Source of the DNA: Pirellula sp.
GTDB lineage: Bacteria > Planctomycetota > Planctomycetia > Pirellulales > Pirellulaceae
Assembly (NCBI GenBank): GCA_021300155.1
Contig: JAJTID010000001.1
Span: 62,001 to 126,000 of the forward strand
DNA: 64,000 nt
Direction of reading: 5' to 3'
Shown: positions 55,980-64,000 of the stretch, piece after piece
Layout: each line of letters starts with the position of its first letter
Position numbering within the stretch: the first letter of the stretch is position 1
Notes under the pieces: model-generated
Database searches by the model: none
The model's input: only the letters and a program-made list of their open reading frames with translations
What the model was told of the DNA's origin: nothing
Program-made: the position numbers and the translations under genes

Positions 55980-57740
55980 ATGCAAGCAAATCGTTTCATA
56001 TGCCATGCATTTAGCACATCGTTGCTAACGCGCATGATCCTATGCGCCGTAAGCTTGAGCTGCTCGGCAACTACCAAAGGAATGGCTCAAGAGAATTTAC
56101 CGTTCTCGCTCCCTGTTCAGCCCGTTCAGCAGCTCCCGCTTCTGCCACCGATGGACCGGGGAATCGTTCTACCATCAGAAAGCCCACCTCCACCGAACTC
56201 GCAGGTTATCCCTCTGGCTCCATTGGCAGAGGATTCCGAAAATCGCGTTCAGCTTCAAAGCCATAATGATCTTGTAACTCTCAGCACACGTGACGCTCCC
56301 TTGTCAACCGTGCTCGCGATGATCGCTCATCAACAATGCCTTAATATTGTCACCGGTGAAGAAGTCAATCAGCGAGTGAATGTCACGCTCAACAATGTTC
56401 GGCTTACCGATGCACTCGACGCGATCCTAGCTGTGCATGGATATACGTGGGTCCGTCAAAACAACATTATCACTATCTCCAGCATGGGATCGGATCGGAA
56501 AACCTCTCCCTCCGTTCAAGGTAGGATCGTCCGTGTGTTTACACTCAATTACGTTCTCGCCAGCGATGTCGAAAAAGTTGTCAAAGGACTGATGTCTCCG
56601 CTAGGTCAATCCTTTTCCAATAAAGTAACTGTCGACGAGCAACGCAATGCGCACGAACAAATTGTCGTAGAGGATGTTCCCTCCTACCTCGACAGAATCG
56701 CTGAATACATATCGCAGGTGGATATCATGCCCCGCCAAGTGGTTGTGGAAGCGAACATCCTTCAAGTTTTGCTGAAGGACAACAACAAGCATGGTGTCAA
56801 TTTTAACCAGCTAGCGAGGATCAACCGAGCCAATGTTACCTTCGGGACCATGGGACTCGCATCCGGCGTACCGCCAGCCACGATGATGCGGGTCGAGGGT
56901 TCCGACTTGACGGGACTCATCGATCTGCTGAAATCCACTAGCGATACCAAGACTTTGGCGTCCCCCAAGGTCTCTGTCGTGAACGGTCAAAAGGCAAAGA
57001 TTTCTGTCGGAGGCGAGATTGGGTATCTGCTTACCACTGCTACCAATACTAGTACGCTGCAAAGTGTGGCATTTCTTGAGTTTGGTGTCGTGCTAACCGT
57101 AACTCCTATCATCACCGAAGATGGCCAAGTTCTGCTCACGGTCGCCCCGCAAGTCTCCACGGGACGCATTAACGCAACCACGAAACTGCCAGAAAAGGAA
57201 TCCACGGAGGTTCAAACAACTGCCCTCTTGTGCGATGGCCAGGCGATCGTTATCGGTGGGCTTATCAAAGAATCAACCATCGACGGTCAAAATAAGATTC
57301 CATTCCTCGGCGATTTGTGGTTCATTGGGAGGCTCTTTCAAAGTCGAGAACGACTCCGAGAACGTAGCGAGATCATCCTAACCCTCCTTCCTCGAATTGC
57401 CCGTCCTGGCGAAAGCTGTCTGTTTGCCTCGGAAGAAGACTACGCACAGGCGAGCACTCCATTGATGGATCGCAATCTGAATCCAGTGGATCGAAGATCG
57501 TGGGAAGGGGAATTACCCGACGCTTCGAAGAAAACGAGATCATGGAACATTTTTTCGCGAAAGAAGAAAACTACTGACGTTCCTGTCACGGTTGTCCCTG
57601 CACCTATCTTCCGTGAGCCTGAGTTCAACTCGTCAGCCTACTCAACAACCGGTTCGACCAACGTTCCAAAGCCTCCCCTCGTCTTGCCAGCGGCCAACGA
57701 GAGCACGATTCCCACGAGCGGTCCGCCCATGCCCTACTAG
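55980..57740 (+). CDS. Secretin of a type II secretion / type IV pilus-like system
   Basis: I use ATG 55980 (MQANRFICHAFSTSLLTRMI); the frame opens at 55920. A signal peptide is followed by an N0/STN domain (VTLSTRDAPLSTVLAMIAHQ), an N1-type domain (RVFTLNYVLASDVEKVVKGL, VTVDEQRNAHEQIVVEDVPS), and the secretin barrel with RQVVVEANILQVLLKDNNKH, LASPKVSVVNGQKAKISVGG, VVLTVTPIITEDGQVLLTVA and VIGGLIKESTIDGQNKIPFL. The protein forms the outer-membrane ring through which pili or effectors pass. A Lys/Thr/Pro-rich tail ends it. No ATPase or GspF gene is adjacent in the window; the pseudopilin genes lie convergent. Confidence 0.94.
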   Translation: MQANRFICHAFSTSLLTRMILCAVSLSCSATTKGMAQENLPFSLPVQPVQQLPLLPPMDRGIVLPSESPPPPNSQVIPLAPLAEDSENRVQLQSHNDLVTLSTRDAPLSTVLAMIAHQQCLNIVTGEEVNQRVNVTLNNVRLTDALDAILAVHGYTWVRQNNIITISSMGSDRKTSPSVQGRIVRVFTLNYVLASDVEKVVKGLMSPLGQSFSNKVTVDEQRNAHEQIVVEDVPSYLDRIAEYISQVDIMPRQVVVEANILQVLLKDNNKHGVNFNQLARINRANVTFGTMGLASGVPPATMMRVEGSDLTGLIDLLKSTSDTKTLASPKVSVVNGQKAKISVGGEIGYLLTTATNTSTLQSVAFLEFGVVLTVTPIITEDGQVLLTVAPQVSTGRINATTKLPEKESTEVQTTALLCDGQAIVIGGLIKESTIDGQNKIPFLGDLWFIGRLFQSRERLRERSEIILTLLPRIARPGESCLFASEEDYAQASTPLMDRNLNPVDRRSWEGELPDASKKTRSWNIFSRKKKTTDVPVTVVPAPIFREPEFNSSAYSTTGSTNVPKPPLVLPAANESTIPTSGPPMPY

Positions 57741-57741
57741 T

Positions 57742-57885
57742 GCACTGTCCCCTTTAGATTTTTGGGTGGCACGCTCTGAGGCTTTGCGAAGGGCGTATTG
57801 TTTTGATCGTGATTCGCACGCCCATCGCAGACTCTGGGACGTGCCACCCCACGCAGCCAACCCCAATTCTTAATGTGGACAGAGC
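57742..57885. repeat. Inverted-repeat element between convergent genes
   Basis: The outer arms GCACTGTCCCCTTT (57742-57755) and the reverse complement of 57872-57885 match at 11 of 14 positions. An inner perfect pair GGGTGGCACG (57764-57773) and CGTGCCACCC (57840-57849) is nested inside, with a further 6-bp pair (57791-57796 with 57818-57823). No frame spans it. I see no flanking target duplication. It may be a small non-autonomous element or a bidirectional terminator. Confidence 0.5.
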
Positions 57886-57897
57886 ATTAGCCATTCG

Positions 57898-59655
57898 CTA
57901 GGGTGCCGACTGAAGGGAACTAAGGGTTAGTCGCATCGGGGGCGGATCTGCGAAGAATCCAGGCGGAGGATTGAGGATCATGTCCGATCGAAAGTTGATC
58001 TTCAGATCGGTCGATCTCACTTCGATTTCACTGTCGCTCACGACGGGACCGCTTAACTCGGAAACCCCTCTTAGCAAAATGTCGTTTGTACTGACCATCG
58101 CGCCAGAAATGAGACTCGGATACGAATCCGATGTGTCGTTATCAGATACACCCCGGTAGGGCGCAGACGCCGGATTGGCATTGATTCCGATCGTATCCTC
58201 TTGCAATGATGCTACAGAGGTTGACTCCTCGATCGAAGTATTGGCAATTAAGGCGGGAAAGTTTCGACCAGTTGGTTCCCAAGAAATAGCGTTCTCGAGC
58301 CGAACCTCATCTGCTGACTGCACAACGATCGTTCCGTTGATTCGACAATTGCGAATGATTATCTTTTCTCCTGGGGCATAGATCGAGTAGATGCCGTTTG
58401 CTGAAACGGTCCCGGGGCCATAGGGATTGCTCCCGCTCCCTAGCACGACATGTTCAATGTACCGCGTTCCGGCATCGCGTTCAGCATCTTGAATACTGAC
58501 CGCATCAAAATGGTAGTTGCTGTTTTTCTCGCTGTTGATGTAAAATTCCGCTTTCGAGAGTACTCCACTCCATGTGGCATCGATTTCCGCAGTCACTTGA
58601 GTCCATTCATTTCCTTCTGCTTTAACGGCCCGCCCCGTTTTGACCACTGGATCTGGATTACCAGATAGTGTCAGCAATATAACTGCTGAAATATCTTGGT
58701 TTTCGATCGTTCGTACCCAGAACGAGACATTGTATTCTCGCCCCTTGATCATGTGCTCTGTAATGTTTTGCAGCGGAGCCGAAATAATTTCTTGGCCGCT
58801 AACCAAACAGGATGCTACGCCGTTATATTTCTGTTTGGAATCCGCAGTGAGAGTGCAGTTTAATCCGGTCCAGCTCGCCGTGTTCATTAAGAAATTGCCA
58901 TTCTTTATCATCTCCGCTCCGCCTGTTGGGATATCACTCGCCTGAATGACCACGCCATTGTCATGATAGTAATTGCCAACGTACGAAGAAGAGCTGGGAT
59001 CCAAGTCGGGCGTTTGCATGGGCCACGTTCCACCGGTGATGGATCGTTGCGTAATATTGGTAATATTGGTTATGATTCCTGAAAAGCTCTTGGACAGAAC
59101 GTTCATGTTCACGGTGGGATTGGACCTGATTTTCGTTGTGTTCTCGCAATAGGCCCATTGATTCGCCGTGACTGTGCAACCCTTGAATTCAATTCTATCC
59201 GTTGCATACAGTGCACTTTGGCATGCAGGATAAAGCTGTATTTGTGGATCGATGCGGGCACTGAGCTTTTGGGTAGATTTGCCGAATCTGCCTGTGCTTG
59301 TCACAACCACTGGATCTGTTGTTCGATTTGCAATGTTGCCATCCACAGGATCGAGCAGCGTGACAGAGAAACTGCCGCCGGTCCCTGCACGAGTGACAGA
59401 GACTCCGTTGACAAAAAAACTCCTCCATTTTGTATCGGTCTTTATACGATTTTGGACGAACTCTATGCCAGCCTCTGCAAATTTCCTCGCATTGGCCGCT
59501 TGCGAAATTTGGTCGTTCATTCTTCGTTGAACACGAACAGTTTGGAGGCCTGCGATGGCTAGGCAGGCCACGATCAAGCTAGCTCCCATCGCCATGATGT
59601 AAATGGTGCCGGATCGATCGCACGAACGGTTTACTTGGCGGAAACTCATTTTCAT
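57898..59655 (-). CDS. PilX-like pilus assembly protein with an embedded carbohydrate-binding-like domain
   Basis: I start at ATG 59655 (MKMSFRQVNRSCDRSGTIYI), giving about 585 residues; the longer frame overlaps the upstream pilin gene. It opens with a pilin-like membrane helix (IYIMAMGASLIVACLAIAGL) and QRRMNDQISQAANARKFAEA, as in PilX. A jelly-roll segment at about 249-405 (MIKNGNFLMNTASWTGLNC, KGREYNVSFWVRTIENQDIS, YHFDAVSIQDAE) resembles CBM_4_9. The C-terminal part has short repeated strands like a beta-helix. It ends the run of pseudopilin genes. Confidence 0.8.
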   Translation of the reverse strand: MKMSFRQVNRSCDRSGTIYIMAMGASLIVACLAIAGLQTVRVQRRMNDQISQAANARKFAEAGIEFVQNRIKTDTKWRSFFVNGVSVTRAGTGGSFSVTLLDPVDGNIANRTTDPVVVTSTGRFGKSTQKLSARIDPQIQLYPACQSALYATDRIEFKGCTVTANQWAYCENTTKIRSNPTVNMNVLSKSFSGIITNITNITQRSITGGTWPMQTPDLDPSSSSYVGNYYHDNGVVIQASDIPTGGAEMIKNGNFLMNTASWTGLNCTLTADSKQKYNGVASCLVSGQEIISAPLQNITEHMIKGREYNVSFWVRTIENQDISAVILLTLSGNPDPVVKTGRAVKAEGNEWTQVTAEIDATWSGVLSKAEFYINSEKNSNYHFDAVSIQDAERDAGTRYIEHVVLGSGSNPYGPGTVSANGIYSIYAPGEKIIIRNCRINGTIVVQSADEVRLENAISWEPTGRNFPALIANTSIEESTSVASLQEDTIGINANPASAPYRGVSDNDTSDSYPSLISGAMVSTNDILLRGVSELSGPVVSDSEIEVRSTDLKINFRSDMILNPPPGFFADPPPMRLTLSSLQSAP

Positions 59656-59665
59656 AATGCCTACT

Positions 59666-60199
59666 TCAAAGAATACTAGTAGCGTTCGCAACTGAACTGG
59701 CTCCGAACGAACCTTCTGCTCGGTATCCGACGATTCTGCAAATCTCTCGGCTACCTCGCAGCACTCTGACAGTAATCCGATAGACTCCCTCATAACTCGA
59801 TGTCGTTGAGTTCCAGTCACTCGACTTCACTCTGTCGATTATTACTCTTCTGCTAAGATCGCTACAACTCGTGTAGGCTACGCCACTTTTGGACTTTGGG
59901 GGCTCATCGACGAGGTTGTGGTAATCGTCCACATCATCGAACTTGATTCGGCTTGTTCCTCGTTCATCAGCAGCCGTACCGAAACTGTCTGTGTTGATCG
60001 GATCCCTCATAGGCAATTGACAAATCTCCGCGAGGAGTGCTTCGGCAATTGCAAGTCCACGTACCTTATTCGATTCAAATGTCTGGCTGCGTCTAGATGC
60101 CGCAATGGAAGAGAACGAGGAAACCATCAATACTCCGACGAGTATGGTAGAGATGACCACTTCCAGTTGACTAAAACCACGACGCCTACGCAAGTTCAT
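59666..60199 (-). CDS. PilV-like prepilin
   Basis: The 177-residue protein starts with a class III signal, RRRRGFSQLEVVISTILVGV, where cleavage follows the Gly and the +5 position is Glu. This suits a minor pilin of the PilV/GspI kind. The stop of the upstream gene overlaps its ATG (ATGA). The processed domain is short and otherwise unremarkable. Confidence 0.88.
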   Translation of the reverse strand: MNLRRRRGFSQLEVVISTILVGVLMVSSFSSIAASRRSQTFESNKVRGLAIAEALLAEICQLPMRDPINTDSFGTAADERGTSRIKFDDVDDYHNLVDEPPKSKSGVAYTSCSDLSRRVIIDRVKSSDWNSTTSSYEGVYRITVRVLRGSREICRIVGYRAEGSFGASSVANATSIL

Positions 60200-61263
60200 T
60201 TTAGTAGCTCCGGCGCAGCATTCACTCGGACAGAGGTTTCTATCGTGCGAGTTGTATTCAGCGAGCTTGTCAATTTGACATCGATGCTCGTCAGAAAAGT
60301 GCGTTGCCCCGTGTAGCCATCATAAAATCCATAGGCATAGAATCGCAATCCTGCTGCTCCTGTCGGAACCTTCCATAAAGCTCCACCGTTAATCGAAGAT
60401 ATCAGATTGGAAGCAGCCCCCCCTTGTACGAATTGAACTCTAGCGACATCGCCCGTCCCACCTCCGTAACTGAGTGTGATGCATAGCGGTGTTCCCTGTG
60501 TTTGCCAGCTAATGGGAGCGATGGGGATATCAAGCCATTGATACGTTGCGCCCAACCTGGACTCAGCGATATCAACCTCTGCGAGGACAGGTGCGATCGA
60601 TAACTTGGAAGCATTACTTCTCATAACACGCACTTTCAGTACACCGTTAAGCTGAGAATCCGCAGCACGCGCCATGATGCGAATCGAACCTAGATCCCCT
60701 ATCTTTACAGAGCCTGGAATATCGGGAATAAAGTACTGTCCAATCGAGTTACTTGCATTGATCACCTGTTCGCAAAATTCTCCCCCTTCGATCGCATCAA
60801 TCGACTTCAGGACAGCAGTTTGTGACAGTATATGATTGGGCACCGTTGCTGAAACCGAAGTGGTGTTCGTTTGAATCGAAAAGGCTCCGACATTGTCAAA
60901 CAGAACCGAGGCGGCTTGATTTTTGTACTTCCATAGTACTTTGTTCGCGTTGGCACCCGTCGCGCCGCCCCATTCGTATCTCATTTGCTCGGGCAATCCA
61001 TCCCCATCTCGATCGGGAACGACGAATTCGATATGGGTTGCCGAAGATGTTACATGCGCCGTCGCTTGTTCGAGATCCGTAGCGATTTGGCTAGCGGCTC
61101 CCGCTAGATCATAAGTTGTTCGAAAGAGAATATCGTCTTGCGATTTGGAGCGCATCGTGATCGTGATACACATCGCCATGGCACCGATCAAAATGGTTGC
61201 CGTTGGCAACGACACCATTAACTCCAAAAAGGTGACTCCGGAGCGGCGATTCATTTTGTTCAT
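60196..61263 (-). CDS. PilW/GspJ-like prepilin with a long C-terminal domain
   Basis: From ATG 61263 the protein has about 355 residues. The prepilin start is NRRSGVTFLELMVSLPTATI, with Glu at +5. The first 150 residues are pseudopilin-like (RFTYDLAGAASQIATDLEQA-type text). A beta-rich C-terminal part (SIRIMARAADSQLNGVLKVR, WLDIPIAPISWQTQGTPLCI) is additional and may be an adhesin or binding domain. It is linked by ATGA overlaps to both neighbours. Confidence 0.85.
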   Translation of the reverse strand: MNKMNRRSGVTFLELMVSLPTATILIGAMAMCITITMRSKSQDDILFRTTYDLAGAASQIATDLEQATAHVTSSATHIEFVVPDRDGDGLPEQMRYEWGGATGANANKVLWKYKNQAASVLFDNVGAFSIQTNTTSVSATVPNHILSQTAVLKSIDAIEGGEFCEQVINASNSIGQYFIPDIPGSVKIGDLGSIRIMARAADSQLNGVLKVRVMRSNASKLSIAPVLAEVDIAESRLGATYQWLDIPIAPISWQTQGTPLCITLSYGGGTGDVARVQFVQGGAASNLISSINGGALWKVPTGAAGLRFYAYGFYDGYTGQRTFLTSIDVKLTSSLNTTRTIETSVRVNAAPELLK

Positions 61264-61763
61264 TGGACGCTCACTCGGCCTGAGACTGGAGCGACATCGA
61301 TCCATTTCTCGATGGCACCCGATCCAACTCGCAGGCGCACGCCCTGATTCGGCATACCGAATCGATCAAAAACGATGGCTACTGTAGATTGCGATACTGA
61401 GGGTTGCGCGGATGTTGCCAAGAATAGCAACCGACTATGGTAGGGGGCTCTGTCCAGTGGGATTTCATAGGACTGCCCGACGCGATCTAGGGAGCCTACT
61501 AAGGCAATCGTGTAACTTTGGCTGGTGGTTGAAAAGGTTATCGTTCGAGAAGAATTGGTTTGTCGAGCAACTCGCCGAGTCTGTTCAATATCTTGGACGA
61601 TTCGTTGGGAAGTGACTTCAGTTCGATACTTCTGAAGGCTGCTACTGTACGTAGGACTTGCGATCGCTGCTACGATTCCCAGAATCAACACGGTAACGGT
61701 CAGTTCTAAAAGACTGACTCCGCCGCGTGAACCACGGTTTACTTGTCGGATGGCTCGGTACAT
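61260..61763 (-). CDS. GspH/FimT-type pseudopilin
   Basis: The 167-residue protein begins with the prepilin motif GSRGGVSLLELTVTVLILGI and AAIASPTYSSSLQKYRTEVT, as in GspH/FimT minor pseudopilins. Its stop overlaps the next ATG by ATGA. It follows the HD-GYP gene by five bases. It will be processed by a PilD-type peptidase encoded elsewhere. Confidence 0.9.
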   Translation of the reverse strand: MYRAIRQVNRGSRGGVSLLELTVTVLILGIVAAIASPTYSSSLQKYRTEVTSQRIVQDIEQTRRVARQTNSSRTITFSTTSQSYTIALVGSLDRVGQSYEIPLDRAPYHSRLLFLATSAQPSVSQSTVAIVFDRFGMPNQGVRLRVGSGAIEKWIDVAPVSGRVSVQ

Positions 61764-61768
61764 GTTGA

Positions 61769-63436
61769 CTATTGCACGACAAGGCTATTGATGGTTCCTG
61801 AAAGTCGTCGCATCTGATTGTTGCTCGGAACTACGGTGAGACTATCCGTTCCAAACTTCGCTAGCAACTCATTCGGATCGGGTTTGAGTTCGTCATTTGC
61901 GAGACATTCCAGGAAAACCACAACAATATCGGTATCCCATGTTTTTCCCGCCTCTGCCCGAAGAATCGATTCGGCTCTTTCGCTAGGCATTCCTGAACGG
62001 TAGGGGCGATCGCTGGTCATCGCATCGTATGCATCTGCCACTGCAAGAATTCTTCCATGCAATGGAATAGCCGTACCGACGAGTCCATAGGGATAACCTT
62101 TGCCACCGACTGCTTCGTGATGGTGCAAAACCCCCGGCAGCACATAGTCTAATTGCTGGAGATGCTTGAGGATATTGAAGCCAATCTCCGGATGCTTCTT
62201 CACGATCGCGAATTCTTCTGCGGTCAACGGTCCCGGTTTTCCTAAGATGGAATCTGGGATGCCAATCTTTCCGACGTCATGAAGCAATCCTGCCATGTAG
62301 ATCCTATCACATTCTTGGGAACTTAGTCCCATGCGCGTCGCGATGCGTTTGGCGTAGCGAGCAACTCGGTCACTGTGACCGTAAGTATATGAATCCTTAG
62401 CGTCGATTGCATTGATGATCGCGCGGACGACTCCAGTCAGCAGATGTTCTTGCGATTGGAGCAGCTCGAGGTTGCGAGAGTGGGATGCCATGATATTCGC
62501 TGCAGCACTTAGTAATCCAGCTTCGAAAGTTCCAAACTGTAGTGGATTGACTTCATCGACTGTTCCCTTCTCACTATCCAATTCAAAGTTGGGAGAGGCC
62601 AGCTTGTTGATTGCTATGATCCATCCGTAGATTTGTTCCCCTTTGGAGACAGTCAAGGCAACGCAGTTGCGGATACCAGGATAATTGGGAAGGTGTTCCT
62701 CGTGCTTCTTGCAATTGCGAACAAGTGGACCACGCAACAAAAATTCAATCGAATCGGCTAATAATTGTGTGCAGGAGTCTTGTTTACCTGCCATCTCCCC
62801 GACTGATACCAGCCGACTCCAATCGGGAAGGCTAGTTACCAGTGGAGAATTTTCCACAGATCGAACAAGCAGGATAGCCTCGGATCGAATCACCTTCGTG
62901 AGGGTAGGGAAACAGGATCTCGCAATTGATTCGATAGTGTGCTGCGAATCGCACAAATCAAAATACTCGTTGGTGGTCCTTAGCCAAGTCAGCTCTTCAA
63001 AATCCTGAGTGACTTGATCTATAAAGAATTCGGATTGTTTCTTTGCCGTGATGGCAATCCTGCGATTTAGTAAAGCCTCGAGATGAGCTATCAAAAAGGA
63101 GCAAATAAGACGGTCATCTTGATTAGGAAGAGCAACAACGACTACGACAGGAGCTAAGGCATCTCCCGAGGTTTTAATTGCAACGAATAGTGTGCCGCTA
63201 GCTCTCCATACAAAGGGTTGGTCTGATCGAAGATCGAAATGTTGCAGTGCTGCATCGATCTCAGATGGTCGAACTGGCAATATCGCTTCGACCTTATCAG
63301 TACCGTCTTCTTGATGACACGCGGACGACCAGCGTCCCTTGGATCTCATCCATACACTCGCACACGGCCCAAACACGGATTCTATCCGTGTTGCAAGCTC
63401 GCTTGCGAGTTGAAGGTCTGAGTCGTGTGTAGGCAT
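61769..63436 (-). CDS. HD-GYP-type phosphohydrolase with N-terminal sensor region
   Basis: From ATG 63436 the protein has 555 residues. The first 320 form a GAF-like region (ICSFLIAHLEALLNRRIAIT, YGWIIAINKLASPNF). The HD-GYP domain follows with YTYGHSDRVARYAKRIATR, AGLLHDVGKIGIPDSILGKP, VKKHPEIGFNIL and HHHEAVGGKGYPYGL. The GYP motif is GYP after GGK, the usual Asp being replaced by Gly. Such enzymes break down cyclic di-GMP. It leads the pseudopilin operon, which suggests control of pilus or secretion activity by cyclic di-GMP. Confidence 0.9.
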   Translation of the reverse strand: MPTHDSDLQLASELATRIESVFGPCASVWMRSKGRWSSACHQEDGTDKVEAILPVRPSEIDAALQHFDLRSDQPFVWRASGTLFVAIKTSGDALAPVVVVVALPNQDDRLICSFLIAHLEALLNRRIAITAKKQSEFFIDQVTQDFEELTWLRTTNEYFDLCDSQHTIESIARSCFPTLTKVIRSEAILLVRSVENSPLVTSLPDWSRLVSVGEMAGKQDSCTQLLADSIEFLLRGPLVRNCKKHEEHLPNYPGIRNCVALTVSKGEQIYGWIIAINKLASPNFELDSEKGTVDEVNPLQFGTFEAGLLSAAANIMASHSRNLELLQSQEHLLTGVVRAIINAIDAKDSYTYGHSDRVARYAKRIATRMGLSSQECDRIYMAGLLHDVGKIGIPDSILGKPGPLTAEEFAIVKKHPEIGFNILKHLQQLDYVLPGVLHHHEAVGGKGYPYGLVGTAIPLHGRILAVADAYDAMTSDRPYRSGMPSERAESILRAEAGKTWDTDIVVVFLECLANDELKPDPNELLAKFGTDSLTVVPSNNQMRRLSGTINSLVVQ

Positions 63437-63625
63437 AATGGCGATAAAGTATTCGAAAATCAGATGAGCTGAGGAGACTCGACTCTGACAAAAGTCCGCA
63501 TTGTATATAGCACGCAAATTATGACGAATCCAGAAAAATTGTGGATTGAATAATTTGCTCTATCCATTTTTGGTCGTATGTTTCCATGGCCAATTACTTC
63601 ACTCTTCCAGGTACGACAAATACCC

Positions 63626-64000
63626 ATGACTTCCTTAGCATTCTCAAAAACGAAACGCTCAGCCTTCAGCCTAGTTGAACTGGTGGTGGTTGTGCTGATT
63701 ATCGGAATCTTGGCGGCAGTTGCTGCTCCACGAATGTTTAGAACTGCAGAGGATGCTCGCGATGCTGCGACAAAAGCCTCTTTAAGTGTGATTCGTGATT
63801 CGATTGAACGCTATAAATCTGAAATTGGCAAATACCCAGAGGAAGCGAATATTGAGACAAATCTAAAGACATACATACGCGGTCCCTTCCCCTCGGTTCA
63901 GACTCCATCGGTTCCTAAGGAGCATCGAAACAATACGGTCGTTGCCAACGATGGTGATCCCATTGCGAGCTTTACGGGAACCGCAGGTTGGGCCTATAAC
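63626..64000 (+). CDS. GspG-like major pseudopilin (3' end cut by window edge)
   Basis: The ATG at 63626 opens a frame that runs off the right edge after 125 codons. It begins TSLAFSKTKRSAFSLVELVV, VVLIIGILAAVAAPRMFRTA, a prepilin N-terminus with Phe after the basic stretch and Glu at +5. The mature part SVIRDSIERYKSEIGKYPEE resembles GspG. It is divergent from the HD-GYP gene, with 189 bases between starts. Confidence 0.88.
   Translation, partial: MTSLAFSKTKRSAFSLVELVVVVLIIGILAAVAAPRMFRTAEDARDAATKASLSVIRDSIERYKSEIGKYPEEANIETNLKTYIRGPFPSVQTPSVPKEHRNNTVVANDGDPIASFTGTAGWAYN

Overview
The window reads as chromosomal DNA of a planctomycete, most likely from the Pirellulales. I infer this from the gene families: a three-gene run of DUF1592/DUF1587-type, DUF1552 and Tat-exported Gfo/Idh proteins, a DUF1080 protein, a DUF1570 protease, an esterase fused to an SMP-30 propeller, an HTTM pair, an Asp/Glu-run protein, and a decayed VWA/glutamine-amidotransferase-like membrane protein. 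Base composition is moderate, about half GC by eye. Genes are packed in short operons on both strands. I see no rRNA, tRNA, CRISPR array, prophage or intact insertion sequence.

Layout. 1-2745 (minus): flagellar genes flgA (cut by the window edge), flgG, a FlgF-like rod gene and a YjfB-like small motility gene, followed upstream by a GH57 glucanotransferase/amylase. 5.2-7.7 kb (plus): a DUF1570 HEXXH protein and a secreted esterase. 7.7-10.6 kb (minus): an ExbB/TolQ-like channel protein between two unrecognised envelope proteins. 10.7-14.5 kb: peptide deformylase, a nuclease-like hypothetical, a pseudogene, a DUF1080 protein and a zinc alcohol dehydrogenase. 14.5-18.3 kb (minus): hemA with a hemX/ccsA-like gene, an Asp/Glu-rich protein with its own terminator, and scpB. 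18.4-24.7 kb: a membrane-anchored unknown, an exported sugar isomerase-like protein, a 134-bp MITE-like element, AlgH, a 4x15-bp tandem repeat, pdxH, a histidine phosphatase and a two-component system. 24.7-35 kb: an esterase-SMP-30 fusion, a lactonase-type propeller, a GT25 transferase and the DUF1592/DUF1552/Gfo operon. 35-37.5 kb (plus): a tightly packed pterin dehydratase-ABC ATPase-permease-membrane protein operon. 38.4-41.7 kb (plus): an ECF sigma factor, a membrane anti-sigma candidate and an exported pyruvyl transferase-like protein. 41.7-44.6 kb (minus): bluB, an unknown protein and a Gfo/Idh dehydrogenase in one operon. 44.8-50.7 kb: apgM, an HTTM pair with DUF3253, a planctomycete unknown, an M24 peptidase and hemP behind a probable Fur operator. 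50.9-53.4 kb: clpC. 55.2-64 kb: an HTH-receiver regulator, a secretin, a run of pseudopilin genes, an HD-GYP protein and a GspG-like pseudopilin cut by the window edge.

How the parts fit together. The flagellar end and the secretin/pseudopilin end are two envelope machines. hemA-hemX and hemP concern haem supply. bluB and a CobC-like phosphatase may touch cobalamin metabolism. The DUF1592/DUF1552/Gfo operon, the DUF1080 protein, the isomerase-like protein and the lactonases fit the periplasmic sugar catabolism typical of the phylum. The less explained items are the MITE-like element, a pilus-locus protein with an embedded carbohydrate-binding-like domain, an ExbB-like protein with no ExbD beside it, a PD-(D/E)XK-like hypothetical, and the bluB operon with its unrecognised middle gene.
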